A stretch of 17,508 bases of DNA from Embleya sp040605455 (GTDB lineage: Bacteria > Actinomycetota > Actinomycetes > Streptomycetales > Streptomycetaceae): NCBI RefSeq assembly GCF_040605455.1, contig NZ_JBEXCV010000169.1, positions 1-17,508 on the forward strand, written 5' to 3'. The position numbers and the translations under genes are program-made. Positions 1-6,225 of this stretch are shown here, in pieces; the first letter of the stretch is position 1, and every line of letters starts with the position of its first letter. The notes beneath the pieces are model-generated. The model worked only from the letters and a program-made list of their open reading frames with translations. It was not told the origin of the DNA and made no database searches.

Positions 1-1
1 G

Positions 2-646
2 CCCGAGGCGTCGTCCGCGGCCCAGCCGCCCCGACCGGCGGGCGCACCACCGGCCGCGGTGCCGCCCCGGCCGGCGGACGCACCACCGCGTGCGCTCACC
101 CGCGGGCAGGCCGTCACGATCGAGGATCTCGGCCCGTTCGCGGGCACGGTGCGGATCGAGGCGGCGTGGTGGGCACCCGGCCAGGCGGCCGGCGACACGG
201 TGGCCCTGGTCCTGGACGACGACCGCCGAGTGGGTGACGACGGCGACCTGGTGTTCTTCAACCAACCGGTGCACGCCAGCGGTGCGGTGCGGTTGGCCGG
301 CAAACTGCAGACCGGGACCACCAACGAGGTGGAACCGGGCTCGGATTCGGTCGAGATCGACGTCACCACGTTGCCCGCCGGCCGCAGTCGGGTCCTGGTC
401 GCGCTCGCGTTGGACGCCGCCAGTGGCACCACCTTTGCCCAGGTACCCGTCACCGTCGGTATCGTCGACCCTGTGACCTGCCGCCGACTTGCCGAATTCC
501 GGTTGAGCGGAGGCGATGAGACCGTCATGATCCTGGCCGAGGTCTACCGACGCGGCGACTCCTGGCGCCTGCGCTCGGTCGGTCAGGGCTATGCGGAGGG
601 CCTGGCAGCTTTGGTGATCGAGCACGGGGTGGTGGTGGACGATTGA
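2..646 (+). CDS. TerD-family stress protein, C-terminal part (5' end outside window)
   Basis: The frame is open from base 2 with no stop, so the gene very probably begins upstream; a GTG at 59 lies inside the proline/alanine-rich stretch and is unlikely to be the true start. The visible part is a Pro/Ala linker, then a TerD domain beginning at LTRGQAV (about base 95). It carries the family landmarks VFFNQP, the VEIDVTTLPAG strand, TVMILAEVYRR and the terminal WRLRSVGQGYAEGL block. TerD proteins are cytoplasmic calcium-binding proteins linked to tellurite and other stress resistance, and streptomycetes carry many copies. In typical members an acidic Asp/Asn-rich loop (DN.TG) binds calcium. Here the matching stretch reads AGKLQTGT, so calcium binding may be weak or lost. 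What lies N-terminal of the linker cannot be seen. Confidence 0.82.
   Translation, partial: PEASSAAQPPRPAGAPPAAVPPRPADAPPRALTRGQAVTIEDLGPFAGTVRIEAAWWAPGQAAGDTVALVLDDDRRVGDDGDLVFFNQPVHASGAVRLAGKLQTGTTNEVEPGSDSVEIDVTTLPAGRSRVLVALALDAASGTTFAQVPVTVGIVDPVTCRRLAEFRLSGGDETVMILAEVYRRGDSWRLRSVGQGYAEGLAALVIEHGVVVDD
25..96 (+). repeat. Two 36-bp tandem units encoding a Pro/Ala-rich linker
   Basis: Bases 25-60 and 61-96 are adjacent 36-base units. About the first 28 bases agree with only two mismatches. They encode PPRPAGAPPAAV and PPRPADAPPRAL. The repeat is in frame, so copy-number change would lengthen or shorten the linker ahead of the TerD domain. More copies may lie left of the window. Confidence 0.75.
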
Positions 647-701
647 TCCGGCCGAGCTGACGGGGCATCGTAGGATGCGCCGTCGTACGCCCGGGCCACA
701 C

Positions 702-718
702 CCCAGGAGCACCCTGGG
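702..718 (+). terminator. Weak hairpin after the TerD gene
   Basis: CCCAGG and CCTGGG flank a five-base loop AGCAC, 56 bases after the TerD stop. There is no U-tract. The stem is only 6 bp, so this is a weak terminator candidate. Confidence 0.3.
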
Positions 719-862
719 TGGGCACGCCCCGCGCGGCTTTGATAGGACTGCCACCATGCCGCGTGTGTTCTCCGGGGAACGGGACTCCACCGATCCCTCC
801 CCGCGTCTCCTCACCGCCGGGCATCCCGGTACCGCCACGAACGAACCGAGCCTTCCCCAGAC

Positions 863-1462
863 ATGACTGTGAATCCGGTGACTGCCGAAAACACCGCGGA
901 CGCGACGTCCGCACCCGAAACCCCGTCCGTACCGCGTCCGTCCGGCGCGGTACCCAAGCCCGGACCTCGACCGGGCCCGAAGCCGGGCCCGCCCAAGCCC
1001 GCCGTGCCGCGTCAGGCGACCGCGGCTGCGGGATCCGCCCCGGCGAAGCCGGGCAAGCCCGGCAAGCCCGCTCCGGCCGCGCCGCGCGTCACGCTGATCG
1101 CGGCGACCGAGGAGAACGTCTTCGACGCCGCGGACGACGCGGTGGACGCGCTCCTGGAGGCCGGCACCGAGCCCGGCTCGATCCTGGTGCTGACCACGGG
1201 CGGGCCACACCCGTGGCAGCAGCACGAGGAGACGTTCGGCGCCGCGCAGTACTGGCGTCAGTACGACGAGGGCAAGGACGTCTTCTACGCGTCGCTGCCC
1301 GCCTCGCGTCCGCTGCGCCGGGCCGCGGTCGTGGTCGTGGTCAACGGATTCGCCGACCAGGACCAAGCCGCGCAGATCCTGACCGCGGCACTGACCGCCG
1401 GGGCGTCGGTGACGGTCTGCGGCGACATCGAGCGGGTGCGCGCGCTCACCGGTATCGCATAG
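863..1462 (+). CDS. Proline-rich protein with an orphan helicase-C-terminus-like domain
   Basis: A 199-residue protein. Residues 1-75 are Pro/Ala/Lys/Gly-rich, with PGPRPGPKPGP-type repeats, and are probably disordered. Residues 76-199 are a compact alpha/beta domain. Its order of motifs (ILVLTTGGPHP, a YW pair, DVFYASLP, VVVVVNGF, VTVCGD) matches by eye the last part of UvrD/NERD-type superfamily I helicases of actinomycetes. There the matching string runs LTTG.RHP, YW, VFYGHV, VNGF, LYVGLSRA and LVVCGD. The helicase ATPase core is absent. The stretch matching motif VI reads LTAALTAGAS, so the conserved arginine is missing. It is unlikely to be a helicase; a binding or regulatory role is a guess. 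There is no clear Shine-Dalgarno before the ATG. A terminator follows at 1478. Confidence 0.65.
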   Translation: MTVNPVTAENTADATSAPETPSVPRPSGAVPKPGPRPGPKPGPPKPAVPRQATAAAGSAPAKPGKPGKPAPAAPRVTLIAATEENVFDAADDAVDALLEAGTEPGSILVLTTGGPHPWQQHEETFGAAQYWRQYDEGKDVFYASLPASRPLRRAAVVVVVNGFADQDQAAQILTAALTAGASVTVCGDIERVRALTGIA

Positions 1463-1477
1463 CACGTCGTAGCACGT

Positions 1478-1520
1478 AGGGGGCCCGCTCGTATCCGGTC
1501 CGGTCGAACTCGGGCCCCCT
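1478..1520 (+). terminator. Hairpin terminator after the helicase-end-like gene
   Basis: AGGGGGCCCG (1478-1487) pairs perfectly with CGGGCCCCCT (1511-1520) across a 23-base loop, 16 bases after the stop codon. It has no U-tract, as is usual in actinomycetes. Just before it, TAGCACG occurs twice, near 1460 and 1470. Confidence 0.65.
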
Positions 1521-1558
1521 GCCCCGCGGAAGCCGAAGGTCGGCTACGGTTCGTTGCC

Positions 1559-1927
1559 ATGTCGGAATCGCCGTCGATCGCGCAGCTCCTTGACCGGTTC
1601 CTCAGCGACCAGGAGGACCGGCTGAAAATACAGCAGTACCGGGCCTGTAGCACCGTCATCGACATGTTGTCGGGCTATCTCAACCGGTATGCCTACACCA
1701 CCCTGATCGGGGCCGAACGCCAGGAATGGGACCGCGCCTTCTCGGCCGGTGACGACCGGGCGTTCTGCAACGTGTTCGGGGTGCGCAAGTTGATCGCCGG
1801 GATCAAGCCGTTCCACGCACAACATCTGCGTACGCGGTTGCAGAGCCCGGAGCTCGTCCAGGACCACGCGTTGACGGTCACGACCGATCTGGTCGACTGG
1901 CTCGCAGAGCGCGGTCTCACCGCCTGA
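1559..1927 (+). CDS. Conserved helical protein of unknown function
   Basis: 122 residues, ATG start, predicted mostly alpha-helical, with no signal peptide or membrane segment. The string SIAQLLDRFL, then YLNRYAY, AFCNVFGVRKL and a C-terminal helix ending in LVDWLAERGL resembles a small family recalled from many phyla. In that family an AFC-x-x-FG-x-x-K motif sits in the middle and a LxxWLxERGY motif at the end. No biochemical function is known to me. No Shine-Dalgarno is visible; a TACGGT at 1545-1550 could be a -10 giving a nearly leaderless mRNA, but no -35 accompanies it. It is convergent with the minus-strand gene ending at 1941. Reality of the gene is fairly sure; function is unknown. 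Confidence 0.7.
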   Translation: MSESPSIAQLLDRFLSDQEDRLKIQQYRACSTVIDMLSGYLNRYAYTTLIGAERQEWDRAFSAGDDRAFCNVFGVRKLIAGIKPFHAQHLRTRLQSPELVQDHALTVTTDLVDWLAERGLTA

Positions 1928-1933
1928 TTCAAA

Positions 1934-1949
1934 GCGTCCGTCAGGACGC
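1934..1949. terminator. Small hairpin shared by two convergent genes
   Basis: GCGTCC and GGACGC flank a four-base loop GTCA, whose last three bases are the stop codon of the minus-strand gene. The hairpin lies 6 bases after the stop of the plus-strand gene, so it could serve both directions. The stem is only 6 bp. Confidence 0.4.
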
Positions 1950-2603
1950 GGAAGGTCGTACCAGGGGAGTGGGCCCCGCCTCCGGCAGGTAACGCACCTG
2001 CGGCAGTTCAGTCGCGGGGCGGGCCGGGGCGATGCCCGCTGCCCTGATCGGCGTGCTGCCGCCGGGACCGCCCTCGCGGCCCGCGCGCAGCGCCGGGGTC
2101 CGCCCGGAGCGCCCGTCGGCGACCACCTGCCAGCCGTCCCGCGTGACGATCGCGACCGCGCCGCAGCGCAGTCCGTGCAGCACGCACGCGTCGTGCAGCC
2201 CCCACATCCAGCGGCCGTCGTCCATTTCCCACTCGCGCGTGCCCTCGCGGTGGATCGCCAGCACCGTGGTGTGCGTCGGGGTGCCCCTCCGCAGGTCGTC
2301 CGGGACGATCAGGCGCAGGTTCGCCAGGATCAGATTGCGGCAACGCCAGCCGTCGGTACGGGCCTCGCCGAAGCCGAAGGAGGCGCTGGCCACCGGGCGT
2401 TCGGACCGATCCAGGACGGCGACCACCGCCGTGCGCGCGACCGGTTGGTGCAGGTCGTGCAGGCGTTTGAGCAGCGCCCGGGGGTCGCGCAGCAACGGGA
2501 TCCCCCGCGCACGCCAGGACTTGGTGTCCAGCCAGCGGGAGGGACTGGCCGTGGGTGCGCCGTGGTGAGCGGGCGCGGTGGAGGCGGTTGCGGCGATGTG
2601 CAC
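1941..2603 (-). CDS. Uncharacterised actinobacterial protein with DGxWMWGLHDAC motif
   Basis: 220 residues from a GTG at 2603, preceded by AAGGAGG (2607-2613) three bases away. The same frame stays open far upstream, but residues there are compositional noise opposite recQ. Recognisable order: SRWLDTKSWRARGIPLLRD and ALLKRLHDLH near the N-terminus, a strand AVVAVLDRSERPVASASFGF, then NLILANLRLIVPDDLR, a strand HTTVLAIHREG, DGRWMWGLHDACVLHGLRCG, and a strand-turn VAIVTRDGWQVV. The last 45 residues are low-complexity. It resembles hypothetical proteins I recall from streptomycetes. The strand-helix order faintly recalls RadC/JAB-like folds, but no HxH metal motif is present. It lies downstream of recQ on the same strand with a 200-base gap holding its own promoter-like elements. 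Confidence 0.7.
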   Translation of the reverse strand: MHIAATASTAPAHHGAPTASPSRWLDTKSWRARGIPLLRDPRALLKRLHDLHQPVARTAVVAVLDRSERPVASASFGFGEARTDGWRCRNLILANLRLIVPDDLRRGTPTHTTVLAIHREGTREWEMDDGRWMWGLHDACVLHGLRCGAVAIVTRDGWQVVADGRSGRTPALRAGREGGPGGSTPIRAAGIAPARPATELPQVRYLPEAGPTPLVRPSAS

Positions 2604-2743
2604 GGTCCTCCTTCCGTCCGGGACGGACAGCGGCGCACGCTCCGGATACGGGCGGCTCGCGGCGGAGCGGCGCCGACGGGGCCCGCACGGGAATGTGAAG
2701 AGAACGCCTTGTCGATTCTTGCGTGACGCCCGCGAACTCGGCA

Positions 2744-2755
2744 ACACGTACGTGT
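2744..2755. promoter_or_regulatory. 12-bp palindrome upstream of the minus-strand gene
   Basis: ACACGTACGTGT is a perfect palindrome about 140 bases upstream of the GTG at 2603. Read on the minus strand, it is followed at once by TTGCCG, an 18-base spacer and AAGAAT, a fair sigma-70-type promoter. The palindrome would then lie just upstream of the -35. Operator function is an inference; no regulator is assigned. Confidence 0.3.
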
Positions 2756-2786
2756 GATCATTCGGTACGTCCGCGTGATGGCACGG

Positions 2787-2811
2787 GGGTCGGCCGGCGC
2801 CGGTCACCCCT
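2787..2811 (-). terminator. GC-rich inverted repeat at the recQ stop codon
   Basis: GGGGT and ACCCC flank an inner CCGGCGCCGG palindrome, overlapping the recQ stop (2804-2806). The pairing is interrupted and the inner loop would be very tight, so this is a weak candidate. Confidence 0.25.
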
Positions 2812-4951
2812 CCATCGTGAGCACCAGGGGCAACACCTGGCGGGCCCCGGCCCGGCGCAGCAGGCGGGCCACCACGGTGAGCGTCCACCCGGTGTCGGTG
2901 CGGTCGTCCACGAGCAGAATCGGCGCGTCCAGGGCGGCCACCCGCTCGGCGAGCGCGTCCGGTAGTACGAACGCGTCGGCGATCGAACGCAGGCGCTGCG
3001 CGCTGTTGCTGCGCGGCCCCGGACCGCCCGCGCCGGGCGCGTACTCGACCCGGCCGAGCCAGGGGAGTCGGCCGACCGAGGCCAGCCGTTCGCCGAGGCT
3101 GTCGATCAGCGCGCCGCGCGTGTGCGAGGCGATGGTCACCACGCCGCCGGGTCGGCGCTGCCAGCCCCATGCGGCCAGGACCTGGACGACGGCGTCGAAC
3201 GCGGCGTCCGGGATCGGCCCGTCGGGCGCGCCGGGGGCCAGGGTCGGGCGCAGCCGGTTGCCCCACCCGATGTCCGAGGCGCGGCCCAGCGCCCGTCCCG
3301 CGGCGGCCTGTTCGCCGTCGGGGATGCGGCCCTTGAGCTCGACGCCGGCCACCGCCATGCCGGTGGGCCACATCCGCCGCGGCTCCACCTCCACGCCCGG
3401 CCGACCCAGCGCCGCGCGTGCCGCGTCCCGGGAGGCGGGATCCACCCGCGCGTCGTGGCGCGGGCCCGCGCAGGCGTCGCAGCGCCCGCACGGGGCGGCG
3501 CCCGGATCGTCCAGGCAACGGCGCAGGAACTCCATCCGGCAGGTGCCGTCGGCCTGATAGTCGCGCATGGACTGCTGCTCGTGCTCGCGGGCCGCGGCCA
3601 CCCGCGCGTAGCGCTCGGCGTCGTACTCCCAGGGGCGTCCGGTCGCGGTCCAGCCGCCGCGCACGCGCTTGACCGCGCCGTCCACGTCGAGCACCTTGAG
3701 CATCAGCTCCAGGCGGTTGCGGCGCAGGTCCACGAGCGGTTCCAGGGCCTGTGTGGACAGCGGGCGTCCAGCGCCCTCCAGGGCGGCCAGCGTGCGCTCG
3801 ACCTGCTCGCGGGCGGGAAAGCCGAGCGAGCCGAAGTAGCGCCAGATCGCCTCGTCCTCACGGCCGGGCAGCAGCAGCACGTCGGCCCGGTCCACGGCGC
3901 GCCCGGCCCGGCCGATCTGCTGGTAGTAGGCGATCGGCGACTGCGGGGCGCCCAGGTGCACGACGAAGCCCAGGTCGCCCTTGTCGAAGCCCATGCCGAG
4001 CGCGGACGTGGCCACGAGCGCCTTGACCCGGTTGGCCAGCAGGTCGGCCTCGGCGACCCGGCGCTCGGCGTCCTCGGTGCGGCCCGAGTAGGACGCGACG
4101 GCGTGCCCGCGCGAGCGCAGGAAGGCGGTGACCTCCTCGGCCGCGGCGACGGTCAGCGTGTAGACGATGCCCGAGCCCGGCAGCTCGGGCAGGTGGGTGT
4201 CCAGCCAGGCCAACCGGTCGGCCGCGTCGGGCAGTCGCAGCACGCCGAGCGACAGGCTCCCCCGGTCCAGGGTGCCGCGCAGCACCAGCGCGTCGCCGGC
4301 CGGGTCGAGCTGCTCGGCCACGTCGGCGCTCACCCGCGCGTTCGCGGTCGCGGTGGTGGCCAGGACCGGGACGCCGGTCGGCAGCTCCTCCAGCAGGGTG
4401 CGCAGCCGGCGATAGTCGGGGCGGAAGTCGTGCCCCCAGTCGGACACGCAGTGCGCCTCGTCGACCACGAGCAGACCGGTGGTGGCGGCCAGCTTGGGCA
4501 GCACGGTGTCCCGGAAGTCGGGGTTGTTCAGCCGCTCGGGGCTGACCAGGAGCACGTCCACGGTGCCCTCGGCCACCTCGGCCTGCACCGCGTCCCAGTC
4601 GTCGACGTTGGCCGAGTTGATGGTGCGGGCCCGGATCCCGGCGCGGGCGGCGGCGTCGACCTGGTTGCGCATCAGGGCCAGCAGCGGCGAGACGATCACG
4701 GTGGGCCCCGCACCGCGTTCGCGCAGCAGCGCGGTGGCCACGAAGTAGACCGCGGACTTGCCCCAGCCCGTGCGCTGCACCACCAGGACCCGGCGATGGT
4801 GCGCGACCAGCGCCTCGACCGCGCGCCACTGGTCCTCGCGCAGCCGCGCGTCGCCGCCGGCCAGGTCCCGCAGCACGGCGTCGGCACGGGTGCGCAGGTC
4901 CGTCGCGGGGTCGGGGCGGGCGTCGTGGGCGGTGGATCGGTCCTCGGTCAT
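2804..4951 (-). CDS. recQ: RecQ-type ATP-dependent DNA helicase with PRTase-like C-terminus
   Basis: 715 residues if started at the ATG at 4951. It is a 3'-5' superfamily II helicase acting in DNA repair. Visible parts: Walker A VVQRTGWGKS (about 59-66), motif II VVDEAHCVSDWGHDFRPDYRRL region with DEAH at 164-167, motif III ATTATA, motif V ATSALGMGFDKG, motif VI QQIGRAGRA (about 344-351). A zinc-binding stretch follows with cysteines at about 471, 479, 488, 491 and 494. There is no HRDC domain. Instead about 200 residues follow, ending in LLVDDRTDTGWT, which reads as a PRPP-binding loop of a phosphoribosyltransferase fold. I recall this architecture from other actinobacteria. Upstream in-frame starts exist at 4972 (ATG), 4981 (ATG) and 4984 (GTG). 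It is divergent from the aldo/keto reductase, with a 181-base gap. Confidence 0.93.
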   Translation of the reverse strand: MTEDRSTAHDARPDPATDLRTRADAVLRDLAGGDARLREDQWRAVEALVAHHRRVLVVQRTGWGKSAVYFVATALLRERGAGPTVIVSPLLALMRNQVDAAARAGIRARTINSANVDDWDAVQAEVAEGTVDVLLVSPERLNNPDFRDTVLPKLAATTGLLVVDEAHCVSDWGHDFRPDYRRLRTLLEELPTGVPVLATTATANARVSADVAEQLDPAGDALVLRGTLDRGSLSLGVLRLPDAADRLAWLDTHLPELPGSGIVYTLTVAAAEEVTAFLRSRGHAVASYSGRTEDAERRVAEADLLANRVKALVATSALGMGFDKGDLGFVVHLGAPQSPIAYYQQIGRAGRAVDRADVLLLPGREDEAIWRYFGSLGFPAREQVERTLAALEGAGRPLSTQALEPLVDLRRNRLELMLKVLDVDGAVKRVRGGWTATGRPWEYDAERYARVAAAREHEQQSMRDYQADGTCRMEFLRRCLDDPGAAPCGRCDACAGPRHDARVDPASRDAARAALGRPGVEVEPRRMWPTGMAVAGVELKGRIPDGEQAAAGRALGRASDIGWGNRLRPTLAPGAPDGPIPDAAFDAVVQVLAAWGWQRRPGGVVTIASHTRGALIDSLGERLASVGRLPWLGRVEYAPGAGGPGPRSNSAQRLRSIADAFVLPDALAERVAALDAPILLVDDRTDTGWTLTVVARLLRRAGARQVLPLVLTMEG

Positions 4952-4952
4952 G

Positions 4953-4958
4953 CCTCCC
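4953..4958 (-). promoter_or_regulatory. Shine-Dalgarno-like GGGAGG too close to the recQ ATG
   Basis: On the minus strand AAAGGGAGG is followed by a single C and then the ATG at 4951. A one-base spacer is too short for normal initiation. No alternative start lies 5-9 bases downstream. Either the start is one of those further upstream (then GGGAGG is coding) or initiation is leaderless or unusual. Confidence 0.35.
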
Positions 4959-5121
4959 TTTGTAGTCGCCATCGGCGACATCACGAAAAGGCGGCCGGGG
5001 CGGTTCGTGCAAAAACGGGTCGCCTTCGCGGGGCGCCCGGGCCGACCGGGGCGGGCTGAGCCCCTGGCCGACGGGCGTTCGGCGCGCGATGGTGGAAGGG
5101 ACCGAAACCCCCCAGGGCGAC

Positions 5122-5126
5122 GGAGG
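5122..5126 (+). promoter_or_regulatory. Ribosome-binding site fixing the reductase GTG start
   Basis: GGAGG at 5122-5126 lies six bases before the GTG at 5133. It separates the true start from the long open frame extending upstream to 4758. Confidence 0.75.
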
Positions 5127-5132
5127 CGCGAC

Positions 5133-6089
5133 GTGCGCTACCTCGAAGTGGACGGATTTCCCCCGGTGAGCCGGATCGGACTGGGCACCCGGCAGTTCGG
5201 CTCGCGGATGTGGGGCTACGGCGACGCGTACGCGTCGGTGACCGCCCACGTGCTGGTCGGCCGGGCGCTGGAGCTGGGGGTGACCCTGTTCGACACGGCC
5301 GAGGTCTACGGGCTCGGGCGCAGCGAGCGCATCCTGGGCGAGGCACTGGGGGCGGACGCCGGTCGGGCCGTGGTGGCCACCGCGTTCGTGCCGGCGCTGC
5401 CGACGACCGCCGTGCTGCGCGGTCGGGCGTATCGCAGCATGGCTCGGCTGGGTCTGGACCGGATCCCGCTGTACCAGGCCCATGCCGCCAATCCGCTGGT
5501 GTCGATCGACGTGATGATGAACGCGCTCGGTGAACTCCGGGACGAGAAGATCGTCGAGGAGGTCGGGGTGAGCAATCACGACCTCGCCCGGTGGCGCCGG
5601 GCCGAGCACGCGCTGGGTCGACGGGTGCTTTCCGACCAGGTCGAGTTCAGCCTCGCGGCGCCCGGACCGCTGCGCGACCTGGTGCCGTGGGCCGAGCGCA
5701 ATCGGCGCCTGGTGATCGCGCACAGCCCGCTGGCCCTGGGCCTGCTCGGCTCGCGCTACGACGAGTACAACCGGCCGGCCGGATTCCGGGTGCACGCGAC
5801 ACTGTTCCGCCCGGAGAACCTGCGCCGGGCCGAACCGCTGCTGGAACTGTTGCGCGAGGTGGCCGTCGGGCACGACGCGACGCCCGCGCAGATCGCGTTG
5901 GCGTGGACGCTGTATCGGGGGCCGGTGGCGGCCGTCCCGGGGGCGTCCACGATCGAGCAACTGGAACACAACGTGGCGGCGGCCGAGATCGCGTTGGCCG
6001 AGGACGAGTACCGGGCCCTGACCGCGCAGGCGGAGGTCTTCGCACCGCTTCGGGGTCTGGACGCGATGCGCTCGCGCGGACGGCGCTAG
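5133..6089 (+). CDS. Aldo/keto reductase-family protein lacking the catalytic Lys
   Basis: 318 residues, a (beta/alpha)8-barrel of the aldo/keto reductase superfamily, which reduces carbonyls with NADPH in the cytoplasm. Visible: strand RIGLGTRQFG (15-23), active-site string LFDTAEVYGLGRSE with Asp54 and Tyr59, YQAHAANP with His117, VGVSNHDL, DQVEFSL, VIAHSPLALGLL, and the cofactor-binding end VPGASTIEQLEHNVAAAEIAL. In canonical members the third strand ends in ATK, whose Lys belongs to the Asp-Tyr-Lys-His tetrad. Here it reads VVATAFVPALP, so residue 84 is Ala (GCG, 5382-5384). Lys to Ala needs at least two base changes, so a single read error is unlikely. The protein may be weakly active or do something else. 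It stands alone between recQ and the DUF4192 gene. Confidence 0.88.
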   Translation: MRYLEVDGFPPVSRIGLGTRQFGSRMWGYGDAYASVTAHVLVGRALELGVTLFDTAEVYGLGRSERILGEALGADAGRAVVATAFVPALPTTAVLRGRAYRSMARLGLDRIPLYQAHAANPLVSIDVMMNALGELRDEKIVEEVGVSNHDLARWRRAEHALGRRVLSDQVEFSLAAPGPLRDLVPWAERNRRLVIAHSPLALGLLGSRYDEYNRPAGFRVHATLFRPENLRRAEPLLELLREVAVGHDATPAQIALAWTLYRGPVAAVPGASTIEQLEHNVAAAEIALAEDEYRALTAQAEVFAPLRGLDAMRSRGRR

Positions 6090-6225
6090 CCGCGGGGCGC
6101 GGACGCCGGGCGAGACGGAGCCGGTAGGGCCGAGTTTGTCAAGGTATGTATCCACAACGGCCGAGTCGCGCACAGGTCGTCGGCGGATGCCGGGCTCGGG
6201 TCGCGAGCGGGCGCAGGCTCGCCGC

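Noticed and set aside
671..676. TAGGAT, a good -10 hexamer
   Set aside because: No -35 at 16-19 bases upstream; the nearest TTGATC is 22 bases away. A second TAGGAC at 743 also lacks a partner.
718..1479. 253-residue plus-strand frame overlapping 863-1462
   Set aside because: Arg/Gly-rich shadow; the alternative frame has helicase-like motifs and a terminator after its stop.
2032..2726. Plus-strand frames opposite the 1941-2603 gene
   Set aside because: The minus-strand frame has a Shine-Dalgarno, conserved-looking hydrophobic strands and a Trp-rich motif; the plus frames do not.
3122..5059. 645-residue plus-strand open frame
   Set aside because: Antisense shadow of recQ; no domain can be recognised.
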